This document shows positions 55,179 to 64,000 of a DNA stretch of 64,000 nucleotides, in pieces. Within the stretch, counting starts at the first letter, position 1. Every line of letters begins with the position of its first letter. Source of the stretch: Prorocentrum cordatum (taxonomy: Eukaryota; Sar; Dinophyceae; Prorocentrales; Prorocentraceae); contig CAUYUJ010014352.1 of NCBI GenBank assembly GCA_963575745.1, forward strand, positions 331,218 through 395,217. Reading direction: 5' to 3'. The position numbers and the translations under genes are program-made. Under the pieces are notes generated by a model, which saw only the letters and a list, made by a program, of their open reading frames with translations, had not been told where the DNA came from and made no database searches.

Positions 55179-55972
55179 GAATCCTTGGTGACTCTTCGCT
55201 AGGACGCTTCGCCACTGCTCGAGTCTCGGCCTTGGAGGCGGCCGAGGGGTCTGAACTGGTTGGGGCCCCAGACCATCGGTCACGAGGGGACCGTGCAAAA
55301 TCGGCCCCCGGACCCCTCCCAGGGTGCACCTGGTGCAATGTTTGATCCACGATCTGTTTTCGCCGGTCCTCTGGGGCCCGAACACAGCCACCAACGACGG
55401 AACAAGGACAAAAAACATCTGCAAATCCAGAATCTAGAACCTCGCTCGCCCCCGCCCTCCTGGTCGCCGGAACCGAGCCCTGGCCACCTCAGACATCCAG
55501 CCGACTCCAACCTGCCTCTGGGACGATCTTTGCTTGGCGGCGGGCAAGACGTGGTAGGGGGAGGGGGGAAGGCTTCTTAGACGGAGGCCGCTTCTTAGAA
55601 GACGCCGGCCTTACATCTAAATAGATGCGGACCGCGTCTCTAAGGAGCAAGGTGCTCCTGAGCAGCCTCACCCCCTGCCCCCTTCCGCGCGGGGCCGATC
55701 TTTGTAGACGAGCGAGGACGCTTCACCTACAAAGATCGTGCGACAGGCCTAATTACGCGCGGCATCCACCGGTTCGTGGGGCCAACTAGGCCTGCTTGCG
55801 GTGTCCGTCGGGCCTCGCGAGACGGGACCTGCGCGCGGCGTCCTTCGGACCAGCCGGGCCGACAGGGCCTGCGCGCGGCGTCCACAGGCTCGTGGGTCCG
55901 GCTGGGCCTCTTCCTGGCCCCACCCCGCCCTCCCTGTTACCACCCCAGTTCCGCTATAGGGGTCTCGGACAC
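55179..55972. other. Unassigned
   Basis: GGACGCTTCGCCACTGCTCGAG at 55200 is a lone MITE-3 right end. CGCGCGGCGTCC-ACCGG-like phrases repeat at 55755-55900. No gene. Confidence 0.4.
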
Positions 55973-55980
55973 TGCTTGAG

Positions 55981-56148
55981 TTAGGTCGGGCATGTCCTTC
56001 TGCAGGCGGATCCTGGAAGAACAGTGACAACTGCTTTCTGGGAATTCTGAAAAATAAGTCGAACAATAATCGAAAACTCGCCCCGACATTATTTGTTTGA
56101 ATAATTTAGAACATGCATTCCTCCTGAAGCGGGCCGAACCCGACTTCG
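55981..56148 (+). mobile_element. MITE-1 copy, 168 bp
   Basis: TTAGGTCGGGCATGTCCTTC to GGCCGAACCCGACTTCG; flanks TGCTTGAG and TGCTCGAA agree at six of eight positions. Confidence 0.85.
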
Positions 56149-56162
56149 TGCTCGAATCTTCA

Positions 56163-56397
56163 TTGAGCAGGGGCCGACCGTCCCGGCATTCCTATAGCCC
56201 TACCACGAGATGTTCCCAGAATCCCAAAATGTTCTAAGAACAAAAACAACGTTCTTAGAACACAAACCCGCTGTGATAAAGCAAGACAGGCCCGGCCAGA
56301 AATGCTCTGAGAACATTCCGTGGCAACCACACAAGAGGCTCTTGGCACATTGCTTGGTAGGACTCTAGGCACGCCAGGACGCCTCGCCACAGCTCGA
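56163..56397 (+). mobile_element. MITE-3 copy 5, 235 bp
   Basis: TTGAGCAGGGGCCGACCGTC to CGCCTCGCCACAGCTCGA. The insertion splits the phrase CTCGAATCTT-GCCCCCCCGC that is intact at 56929; ATCTTCA and ATCTTGA on its two sides look like a target duplication. Confidence 0.85.
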
Positions 56398-56945
56398 ATC
56401 TTGAGCCCCCCCGCTTTTCTGGGAATCCTGCACAAAAGCAATCGGACAATCATCGAAGCATCGCCCCCAGACAACTTTTGCTCGACTAGGTTTTTGAACA
56501 TGCCTCCTGTAGCGGGCCGAGCCGACTTCGTGCTCGTCGGGGATCTCCTGACCCCGGTCAATCCAGACCCGGGTCAGCAGGAAACCATAAAACTACAATG
56601 CAGGAGAACAAAAAACTGCAACGCAGGTCTTCGCAAACCCGGGTCAGCCAATATGCGCGGCCGCCTCGCGGCCACGATCGGCTCGCCAACCCGGGTCAGC
56701 CAGAGGAGGTCTTCGCAGGATCCTGCAGGATCCGGTGCCCTGGCTGACCCCCGATTGCATTGACCACCGTCTCGAGGCTCCCGAGCTCGAATCTTCGGCC
56801 CCCCCGCTTTTCTGGGCATCCGGAACAGAAATGCTCGAACAATCATCGAAGCAATTCGCCCCCAGACAAGGTTTGCTCCACTAGTTTTGTTTGAACATGC
56901 CTCCTGTAGCAGGCCGAGCCCGACTTCGTGCTCGAATCTTCGGCC
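56398..56945 (+). repeat. Two MITE-1-like right halves and a CCCGGGTCAG repeat
   Basis: GCCCCCCCGCTTTTCTGGG to CATGCCTCCTGTAGC-GGCC occurs at 56400-56545 and 56790-56945. Between them, 56560-56755 repeats ACCCGGGTCAGC and GCAGGATCCTGCAGGATC as at 47045. Confidence 0.7.
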
Positions 56946-57129
56946 CCCCCGCCGGCCGCCGCCGCGCTCCCCCGCGCGCCGGCCGCGGGCCGCTCGCCCG
57001 CCGCGTGCCACGAGCGCGCCCCGGCGGCGGCGGCCGCCGCGGGGCGCCCGGGCACGGGGCCGCCCCGCGGGCGGGGCGCAGAGGCGCCGGAGGGCTCCAC
57101 GGGAGGGGGGGGGGCCCAATGTTGTGCTT
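56946..57129. other. Very GC-rich segment
   Basis: GCCGGCCGCCGCC-type sequence; open on several frames, coding status undecided. Confidence 0.3.
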
Positions 57130-57294
57130 TCCCGTCGACTCTCCTCCTCCTCCTCCCCCTCAACCTCCTCCCTCCTCCCCCTCTCCCTCTCCTCCTCCTC
57201 CTCCTCCTCCTCTCCTTCCTCCTCCTCTCCTCCTCCTCCACTCCTCCTTCCTCCTCCTCCTCTCCTCCTCCTCCTCCTCCTCCTCCTCCTCCCC
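57130..57294 (+). repeat. (TCC)n microsatellite
   Basis: TCC with CTTCC interruptions. Confidence 0.93.
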
Positions 57295-57925
57295 CAAAAA
57301 ACTTCTATCACCCAGAAAAAGAGGTCGAGACGGTGTCGAACGAGTAAATATTGCCTCCCATCATAGGGCCCGACGCGCGAACACCCCCCCTGGTTCTCGG
57401 TACGTTTCTTGGTGCTCGAAATATTTCTGGTGGTCAGGGCTAAAGTGGGTTGGAGCATCATAGAAGGAACCGAACTTTCTACACCGATGCTTCTTTCCGG
57501 TCCCGCACTGAGATTCACACAAGAAAAACGGATGATGTTGTATGCAGCATCCTGGTTTATACTTTATATGTTGCTTCCACGGGAAAACGGGAAACAAGCA
57601 TACACCACACCACCCCGACGTCCCCGACCCTCAAACAAATTCCTGGGATTTAGCAACAGCCCGCCACCGGTAATGGATATGCTCAAATTTCCGATCATAG
57701 ACCTCGCGCAGACCTTCCTCCAGAGATAAGCCCAAGCGCACCCAGGATCCGCGGTTCGTTCTTCCCCAAGGACGCTGACGCCTGAAACCACGAAGCTGGA
57801 GCCGGAGGAAACTCGAAGGGGTGGCAGTCTGCGCTGAAGCAAACCAAGCCGCGCGGAGAGTCCAGAACCATGGATGTCTTGGTGCGCGGCCCTGGCAAAA
57901 AGCTTGTGAACACAGCCGGGTAAGC
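57295..57925. other. Unassigned, higher complexity
   Basis: No repeats and moderate GC. Plus frames (57409-57729, 107 codons) and minus frames (58008-57631, 125 codons, with RGSWVRLGLSLEEGLREVYD) both look plausible, and the data do not choose between them. This is the best place to look for a further gene. Confidence 0.35.
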
Positions 57926-58119
57926 TTATGTCGGGCGTGTCCCCCTACAGGGGGATTTTCCACGAAAAATAGAAAATACCCCCAAAATACCCCAAGAAGG
58001 TCAAACAAATATTCAAAAAATAATCCCCGGACTATGTTTGGACCATGTTTTGAGCATTTTTGTAATCTTTGTATATTTTTCGTCGAAAATCCCCCTGTAG
58101 GGGGACAGGCCCGACTTAA
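57926..58119 (+). mobile_element. MITE-1 copy, 194 bp
   Basis: TTATGTCGGGCGTGTCCCCC to GGGGACAGGCCCGACTTAA, with ACAGGGGGATTTTCCACGAA and TTTCGTCGAAAATCCCCCTG mirrored inside. Flanks GGGTAAGC and GCGTCAGC agree at six of eight. Confidence 0.9.
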
Positions 58120-58265
58120 GCGTCAGCCTCGGCGCACGGCACGACCAACAACGGGCCCTGCGCGAGATGGCACGGCGGCCCGACGCCGCAACCCACGCGG
58201 GCCGCCCACGCGCGGCACGCCGGGCCCGAGATAAGCGCGCCCGCGGGAACGTCGGCGAAAAGAAA
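58120..58265 (-). other. Possible exon, unknown gene
   Basis: The minus frame reads LFADVPAGALISGPACRAWA then ARVGCGVGPPCHLAQGPL. It is preceded by a CT tract without a clear AG. The composition is protein-like; no family recognised. Confidence 0.3.
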
Positions 58266-58745
58266 AGGGGGAGGAGGAGGAGGAGGAGGAGGAGGAGGAG
58301 GAGGAGGAGGAGGAGGAGGAGGAGGAGGAGAGGAGGGGGAGGATGGGGGAGGAGGGGAGGAGGAGAGGGGGAGGAGGGGGAGGAGGAGGAGGATGGGAGG
58401 AGGAGGAGAGGAGGAGGAGAAGGAGGAGGAGGGGAGAGGGAGGAGGGGAGGAGGAGGAGGAGGAGGAGGAGGAGGAGGAGGAGAGGAGGAGGAGGAGGAG
58501 GAGGAGGAGGAGGAGGACGGGGAGGAGGGGGAGGGAGGGGCAGGAGGAGAAGGAGGAGGAGGAGGAGAGGAGGAGGAGGAGGAGGAGGAGAGGAGGGGGG
58601 GGGGAGGAGGGGGAAGGAGGGAGGAGGAGGAGGAGGAGGAGAGAGGAGGAGGAGGAGGAGGAGGAGGGGGGCGGAGGAGGAGGAGGTAAGGGGAGGAGGA
58701 GGAGGAGGAGGAGGAGGAGGAGGAGGGGGAGGAGGAGGAGGACGC
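58266..58745 (+). repeat. (GGA)n microsatell-ite tract
   Basis: About 480 bp of GGA with GGGG interruptions, one of the longest in the window. Confidence 0.96.
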
Positions 58746-58902
58746 TCGGTTCTCTGCTTGCACGGCGCTCGGCTTCTCAAGCACCAGGAGTGCCCGACGG
58801 TGGCCTTAAGAGAGAGGCCCGAGAGGGTTCCGAGACGCCCCCCCAAAACGGCTCCCAGAGCGCCCCGAGATCGGCCCAAGAGCGCCCCGAGGGGCGATGC
58901 TG

Positions 58903-59092
58903 TCGGGTCGGGCGAAAGGGGATAGCAAAGGGGGGGGGGGAATCAGCTCACGTAGCTGATTTTCCCGGCGTCTCCCGGCGCCAGAGGCGGCTATGTATCG
59001 AGGAATGGGCCCCTCGGTGGGGCCGAAACCAGCTGCATGCAGCAAATTTCGTAACCCCCCCTTTCCCAATCCCCCCCTTTCGTCCGTCCCGA
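58903..59092 (+). mobile_element. MITE-2 copy 4, 190 bp
   Basis: TCGGGTCGGGCGAAAGGGG to CCTTTCGTCCGTCCCGA; perfect TGCTG duplication (58898-58902 and 59093-59097). Confidence 0.92.
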
Positions 59093-59445
59093 TGCTGAAA
59101 GCTCCCAGGGGGGGAGAAATTTAGCACCCCGCCTCCTTGGATCGAGATCCTCCACGACGGATCGCCCTCCAAGCCTATCGACCTATCTGGACCGCTCTCA
59201 ACGGGCACCTATCCTTATCGCCCCACCTGCTATTTTGGGGCCTATCGCCCTCAAGCCTCGACGGGAATTCGGACGCCGACGTCCTGGGGCTGTGTTTGCA
59301 GCCACCCTGGGAGGTCAGCCGACCCCCCCCCCCCTCGCCTCCTTTCCAGGCAGCGCGGGTGCGCAGAGGCGCCGCGGAGGGCGGCACGAGGACGGGGGCC
59401 CAGCGCCAGTTCTCCGCTCAAGCTTCCGTCGGGCGCGGCCAACAA
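59093..59445. other. Unassigned
   Basis: Ordinary GC-rich sequence without recognised features. Confidence 0.35.
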
Positions 59446-59622
59446 GGGGGGCGTCCGAGAGGGGGGGCGCAAATCATGACCGGCGGCATGTGCGCGGCCC
59501 AGCGGGGGGGCCAGAGGCGTAAGGAAATGAGAAGGGGCGCCATGAGATCTGGGGAAACATCAGGGCCCCCGCCATGATATCCAACCCCCCCCTAGTCATC
59601 ACCCCCCTCTTTGCCGCCCCCC
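59446..59622 (+). mobile_element. MITE-6 copy 4
   Basis: GGGGGGCGTCCGAGAGGGGG and CCCCCTCTTTGCCGCCCCCC ends; followed by DR-8 as at 11979. Confidence 0.8.
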
Positions 59623-59669
59623 ATTCTGGGGAGGTCGCCTGCGCAGAATGGTCAGAGGCAACTAATTAC

Positions 59670-59830
59670 TGTGAGGCCTTCGTCGGAAGGACTATAACGG
59701 AAAAAAACCCTTGTGGGGCTGCTACGCCGGATGAGGCCGCGGATTGAATGGGATCAAGCCGGATGAAAAAAAACGCGATTAGGTCGGATTCAGCGGGGTT
59801 GCATCGAATTAGGCGGGACTAAGCCGGATT
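59670..59830 (+). repeat. DR-8 copy 2
   Basis: CCTTCGTCGGAAGGACTATA, GGGGCTGCTACGCCGGATGA and a longer GATTAGGCGGGA-type minisatellite than copy 1. Confidence 0.75.
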
Positions 59831-60424
59831 TCGGACCAGGGCAAAGTCAGAATCTGACCCCCCAAGAGATGCACCAGAAAGAAGGGGAGAAAGAATGGGG
59901 AGGGGCGTGGCGAGGCGCGACAAGAAACAAATCTGCACTTCACGCAGGCCGGGACTTGCTTGTATGCTTCTTCGGCCCAGCGCTGTCTGGAAACGAAGCA
60001 GGGGGGGAGAGGGGCACGCCATGCAAATAAACTTGCCAGAATCTGAATGAAAACGCGCCCCCAGAAATCCAATGCTCAGGAACAAATGGAGCGGACGGTT
60101 TTGGGGTATTTTCTTCCACAAACTCAATGGGCACCGGGACTATCGACAAAATGACTCAGGCTGAAAAGCCGACAGGGAAATGTTCCAGACCTCCGAGGGC
60201 TTACGCGTCCAAAAAATTGGAGCGCTGGATGTCTGGGGGCGCTCTTATTCAATGCGTGCCACTGCTGGGCCGCTTTCCTGGGAATTCCTAACATTTCTGA
60301 ACTTCCGTCAAAAAAAAACAAAAAAAAACATGCGATGTCGAGTTCTTGTTTCGAAGAGACAGGGCACCGCGCTCTGACCCTTCCTCCTCCCTCTGCACCC
60401 TCCTCCTTCCTCCCATCCCTGCCT
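59831..60424. other. Unassigned, plus satellite right module
   Basis: 59831-60300 has no recognised feature. 60300-60424, read on the minus strand, gives the purine-rich stretch and a GTCTCTTCGAAACAAGAAC phrase like the one after the array in the 9855 element. Confidence 0.5.
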
Positions 60425-61330
60425 TTGCCCTCGGCACACGCCCACAATTTCGGCACATCCCTCACAGGTTTCGTGGCTCCATTGGGAGCTCTACCGAAGT
60501 CCTCGGCGGCAGCGCCCGCGTGCGGTTCCGCCCCTAACTCGGTGCACCCAACACACGCTTCGTGGCCCCATAGGGAGCTCCGCCGAAGTCTCCAAAACAG
60601 AGAGCGCATGCAGTTCGACCCCTTTTCCTGCACAACCTTCGCACGTTTCGTTGCCGCATACGGAGCTTCACCGAAGGCCCCAGTGGCAGCGTCCGCATGC
60701 GGTTTCACCGTCAATTTCGGCACGACCCTCACACGTTTCGTGACCCCATAGGCGCTCCACCGAAGGCCCCAGTGGCAGCACCCGCACGCGGTTCCACCGT
60801 TCATTGCGGTGCACCCCTCTCGCTTTTCGCCCACAGGGAGCTCCACTGGAGGCCCCAATGGCAGCGCCCGCTTGCAATTCCACTCCCATGCCGGCACCCC
60901 CCTCACACGCTTCGTGGTCCAGAGAGCTCAGTGGGCCCTGGAAACGACGGGCCCGTTTTTTTACCGGTTCCGTTTTGCCGATTTTTTGCCAGTTCCGACG
61001 CCGTTGTTTTACCGGTTCCGTCGCCGTTTTTTGACCGGTTCCGGCTCCAGCTCCGATCCTGGAGCCGTTTTTTGGCCGTTTCCGGTCGCCGTTTTTTTTG
61101 CCGTTTCTATTTTCAATGTTTTTTTTGGAAGCGGTGCAAAAACGGCCCTGCCGTTTCCGGGGCCCACAAAACCATAGAGGGCTTCACAGAAGGCCACAAT
61201 GGCAAAGTCCGCATGCGGTTCCATCTCCATTCCGGCACAGACACCTCGCACGCTTCGTTGCCACATACAGAGCTTCGCCGAAAGCACCAGTGGCAGCGCC
61301 CGTATGCGGTGTCACCGTCAATCCCACCAG
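60425..61330 (-). repeat. SAT-90 array 3, interrupted by MITE-11
   Basis: CACACGTTTCGTGGCCCCAT, GGAGCTCCACCGAAGGCCCC and AGTGGCAGCGCCCGCATGCG phrases repeat every 85-95 bp at 60425-60930 and 61166-61330. Divergent units, inverted relative to arrays 1 and 2. Confidence 0.9.
60931..61165 (+). mobile_element. MITE-11 copy 2, inserted in SAT-90
   Basis: GTGGGCCCTGGAAACGAC at the left and GCCGTTTCCGGGGCCCAC at the right are inverted ends of about 30 bp; the interior is made of ACCGGTTCCG and CCGTTTTTT blocks. The satellite phrase AGAGAGCTC before it and AGAGGGCTTC after it overlap, consistent with a target duplication. Confidence 0.82.
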
Positions 61331-61589
61331 CCCTCTGGGCGTAGGTGGTCTAGGGCGTTTCCTCTTCCACCCCTCCCTCTTCCCCTTCGGGGAGGGGTCT
61401 GTTCCCTATTAATAAACACCCCCTCCCCCAGACGACTGCGAACCAACCAGGGACAATGAGGGCACCTCCCCACCATCCCTTTTTAAAAACAAGCGAAACA
61501 CACTCTGCCTCCAAATTCGAAGCATGCGCAGCCAACCCGATGCGGCCTCCCCCCACCATCCCTGTCAAAAAACAATACAGAGTGTATAG
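61331..61589. other. Unassigned
   Basis: TCCCTATT-type ordinary sequence with CCCTCCC runs; CACCATCCCT-TTTAAAAACA and CACCATCCCTGTCAAAAAACA form a short repeat 90 bp apart. Confidence 0.4.
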
Positions 61590-61922
61590 TTGGCGGCGGC
61601 GGCGGCGGCAGCGGCAGCGGCTGCGGCGGGTGCGGCGGCGGCAGCGGCTGCAGCGGCTGCGGCGGTGGCGGCGGCGGTGGCGGCGGGGGCGGCGGGGGCA
61701 GCGGCGGCGGCGGCGGCGGCGACGGTGGCGGCAGCGGCTGCGGCGGCAGAGGCTGCGGCGGCGGCGATTCGGCAGCGGGGGCGGCGGCAGCGCGGCGGCG
61801 GCGCGGCGGCGGCGGCGGCGCGGCGGCGGCGCGGCGGGCAGCGGCGGCGACGGCGGCGGCGCGGCGGCGGCGGCGGGCGGCGGCGGGTAGCGGCGGAGTC
61901 AGCGGCGGCGGCGGCGGCGGAT
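61590..61922 (+). repeat. (GGC)n microsatellite
   Basis: GGC triplets with GCA, GCT and GCG variants; polyalanine, polyarginine or polyglycine in different frames. Confidence 0.96.
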
Positions 61923-62119
61923 TGGCCCCCAGTAGCTGCCTATCCAAAGACGACTGCTGTATATGCTGAGGCTCGGGCCAGGCTCGGGTGCTACGTATGT
62001 GTTGGGAGGGCGGGTGGGAGTGAGCGAGACGGCTTGCGGGCGGGGAGGGCGTCTTGACCCCTCCTCCTCCCCCCTCCCCCTGAACTTGGACGGGGCGTTT
62101 CGCGAGCGGTCGGGGCGTC

Positions 62120-62780
62120 GAAGATGGCCCCAAATGGCTCCAACAAGGCCTCGGAGAGCCCAAGACAACCTCCAAAATGGATCAAAATAGCACAAAATCG
62201 CTCAAGTTGGCTCCCATGATGCTCCAAGAGTCCCCAAGAACGCTCCAAGACGTCTCCAAGAAGAAGCCTCCGAGACCTCCAAGGAAGCCCCGAAGATACC
62301 GAAACCTGTCCAAAACCAAAGGAAAATCAATGGGGTTTGCTTTCGACTTTCCGCTTCTGATGACCATTAGAGGCCTCAAGATAGCCCCAACATGGCCCAA
62401 GCGGGCTCCAAGAGAGCTCCATCACGGCCCCAAAAAAGCCCAATAGCGCCCTAAGAGTGCCCCAAGAGTGCCCTAAGAGGCGATGTATGGGCTCCCGAGG
62501 GAGGGGCATAATTGAAGGTCCTCTTCGTTTTTGATCGATCTCCTCCAAGATGGCCCCAAGAGGCGCCCAGGAGGCCCCAAGAGGCTCCAAGATGACCCCA
62601 TGATGGCCCCATGTGGCCCCAAGAGGCCCCCAAGAGGCCCCCAAGAGGACCCCAAGCGGTGTCAAGAGGCCCCCCGAGGCACCCAAGACGCCCAAAAGCC
62701 CTCAGGACCGCCAAGATACCCCCAAGACGTCCCAAGAGGCCTCCAAAAAGCGCCCAAGACAGATCCCAAGAGGCTCCGAG
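62120..62780 (+). repeat. CCCCAAGAGGC minisatellite
   Basis: Units of 12-15 bp such as CCCCAAGAGGCCCC, TCCAAGATGGCCCC and CGCCCAAGACG run for about 650 bp; same type as 16990-17290. Confidence 0.85.
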
Positions 62781-62869
62781 AGGCATTAAAGAGACCTCTG
62801 GCCCGTTTGCTCGCCCGCCTCCTTCTGCTCCCCCATTCCTCCTCATCATACTCCTTTTGCACGGGAACC

Positions 62870-62960
62870 AGCAGCACGAGAACCAGCAACACCAGCAGCA
62901 GGAGCAGCACCAGCAGCAGGAGCACCAGCAGCAGCAACAGCGCCAGCAGCAGCATCCGCA
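62870..62960 (+). repeat. CAG-rich repeat
   Basis: CACCAGCAGCAGGAGCAGCA units, about 90 bp, just before SAT-90 array 4. Confidence 0.85.
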
Positions 62961-63059
62961 CCAATCGATACCAGAGATCCCCCAATTCACCGGTGTTGCC
63001 CGCGCTGTGTCACTGTGTGCATCTCTTCCTCCCGTCTCCCGTCAGCTCTCCCGGGCAGC

Positions 63060-63660
63060 GTTTCAAGAGTTGCGTGGCCACAAAGGGAGCTCCACCCAGG
63101 GCCCCAGTGGCAGCGCCCGCACGCGGTTTCCCCTTCCATTTCGGCACACCCTCACACGCTTCATGGCCCCATAGGGAGCTTCACTGGAGGCCCCACTGGC
63201 AACGCCCGCATGCGGTTCGACCCCAATTTCGGCACATCCATCACACGTTTCGTGGCACCATTGGGAGATTAACCGATGACCCCAGTAGCAGCGCCCGCAT
63301 GCGTTCAATCCCCGTTCCAGAGCACCCCTCACACATTTCGTGGCCTAAGTGGCAGCGCACGCATGCAGTTCCACCCTCCATGTCGACACACGGAGCTCCA
63401 CCGAGAACCCCAATGGCAGCGCCCGCGTGCGGTTTCACCCTCCATGTCGGCACACCCCTCACACGTTTCGTGACCCCATAGGGAGCTCCACCGAGGGCCC
63501 CAGTGGCAGCGCGCACATGCAGTTCCACCCCAATTTCGGTGCACCACTTACACGCTTCGTGGCCCCATAGGCAGCTCCACCGAAGGCCCCAGTGGCAGCG
63601 CCCCGCATACGGTTCCACCCTCGATTTCTATACACCCCTCAAACGTTTCGTGGAACCTTC
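63060..63660 (-). repeat. SAT-90 array 4
   Basis: Six to seven units with CACACGCTTCGTGGCCCCAT, GGAGCTCCACCGA-GGCCCC and GGCAGCGCCCGCATGCGGTT; minus orientation, irregular unit length. Confidence 0.9.
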
Positions 63661-63744
63661 GGAACACCTTCGGGATCTCTGCGAAGACCGCTGGGAACCT
63701 GTCCGAAACCTCGACAAACTCCAGAAAATAGAACTGGGGTCCGA

Positions 63745-63890
63745 GTAGAGTAGATGGGGTCGGAAGATCCAATCGCATCCCCGACGCATCGCAAATGCAG
63801 TGGCGACGCATCGGCGACGCCAGCGTAGTCGGGCTCCACATCGAGCTGCACCCCAGATGCATCGGCGATACCCGTCGGCCGGAATGAGCG
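63745..63890 (+). mobile_element. MITE-8 copy, right end unclear
   Basis: GAGTAGATGGGGTCGGAAG at the left, ACGCATCGGCGACG and CTCCACATCGAGCTGCA inside. Confidence 0.65.
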
Positions 63891-64000
63891 AGAAGAAACA
63901 TGAAGCAGGAAGGCGCTGGAAAGAGATCGGGTTTCCGCCCACCCCCTGAAGAGGAAGGAACACGTGAAGCCACTCGATCCTTGAAGTAGGAAGGCGCCCA
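63885..64000 (+). repeat. DR-6 copy 3, cut by the window end
   Basis: GAAGCAGGAAGGCG, CCGCCCACCCCCTGAAGAGG and GTGAAGCCACTCGATC match 31565-31680. Confidence 0.75.

Noticed and set aside
57450-57653. RNase H-like FYTDAS in a plus frame
   Set aside because: Only the short word matches; the other catalytic residues of an RNase H domain are not found in order.

Overview
The window looks like nuclear DNA of a phototrophic dinoflagellate. Four things seen in the sequence support this. (1) A 19-base relic of the conserved dinoflagellate spliced leader lies on the minus strand at 37020-37038. (2) A nine-exon minus-strand gene uses GC, GA and GT 5' splice dinucleotides, and every intron is bounded by a short direct repeat. 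(3) A LINE fragment at about 12855-14135 has the RNase H plus Cys/His tail arrangement I associate with dinoflagellate retroelements. (4) The gene product resembles a plastid methyltransferase of plants and algae. The species cannot be decided from the window; a Prorocentrum-, Polarella- or Symbiodiniaceae-like genome would fit.

Only one intact-looking gene was reconstructed. It occupies 12367-44493 on the minus strand, so about 32 kb of genomic DNA encodes about 378 residues. The product has an N-terminal zinc-ribbon (CPVC...CKRC), a linker, and a Rossmann SAM-dependent methyltransferase domain like the plant At1g78140/At2g41040 family. The exons (63-228 bp) join in frame at all eight junctions. 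Its introns (0.85-6.6 kb) hold most of the repeats in the window, including an antisense LINE fragment, a spliced-leader-bearing retrocopy (35361-37044, with perfect 16-bp target duplications) and an assembly gap of 100 N (23901-24000).

The rest is repeats. At least eleven families of short elements with terminal inverted repeats (called MITE-1 to MITE-11 here) can be recognised because several copies sit in the window and can be compared. MITE-1 makes 8-bp target duplications, MITE-2 makes 5-bp ones (confirmed by an empty paralogous site), and MITE-7 shows a perfect 8-bp one. Two MITE-1 copies are enlarged to 2.0 and 1.6 kb because each carries a satellite array between its ends (90-bp units at 10330-11620; 97-104-bp units at 53218-54337), and the large copies still have target duplications. 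The 90-bp satellite also forms arrays at 4799-5530, 60425-61330 and 63060-63660.

Layout: 1-12.3 kb, microsatellites, dispersed repeats and two 90-bp arrays; 12.4-44.5 kb, the methyltransferase gene with repeat-filled introns; 44.5-59.8 kb, dense short TIR elements and the second satellite-bearing MITE-1; 59.8-64 kb, 90-bp satellite on the minus strand, a GGC microsatellite and minisatellites. Very long microsatellites (TCC/GGA, ATC/GAT, TGG, CT, GT, GGC) occur throughout. They create many long open frames on all strands that should not be read as genes.
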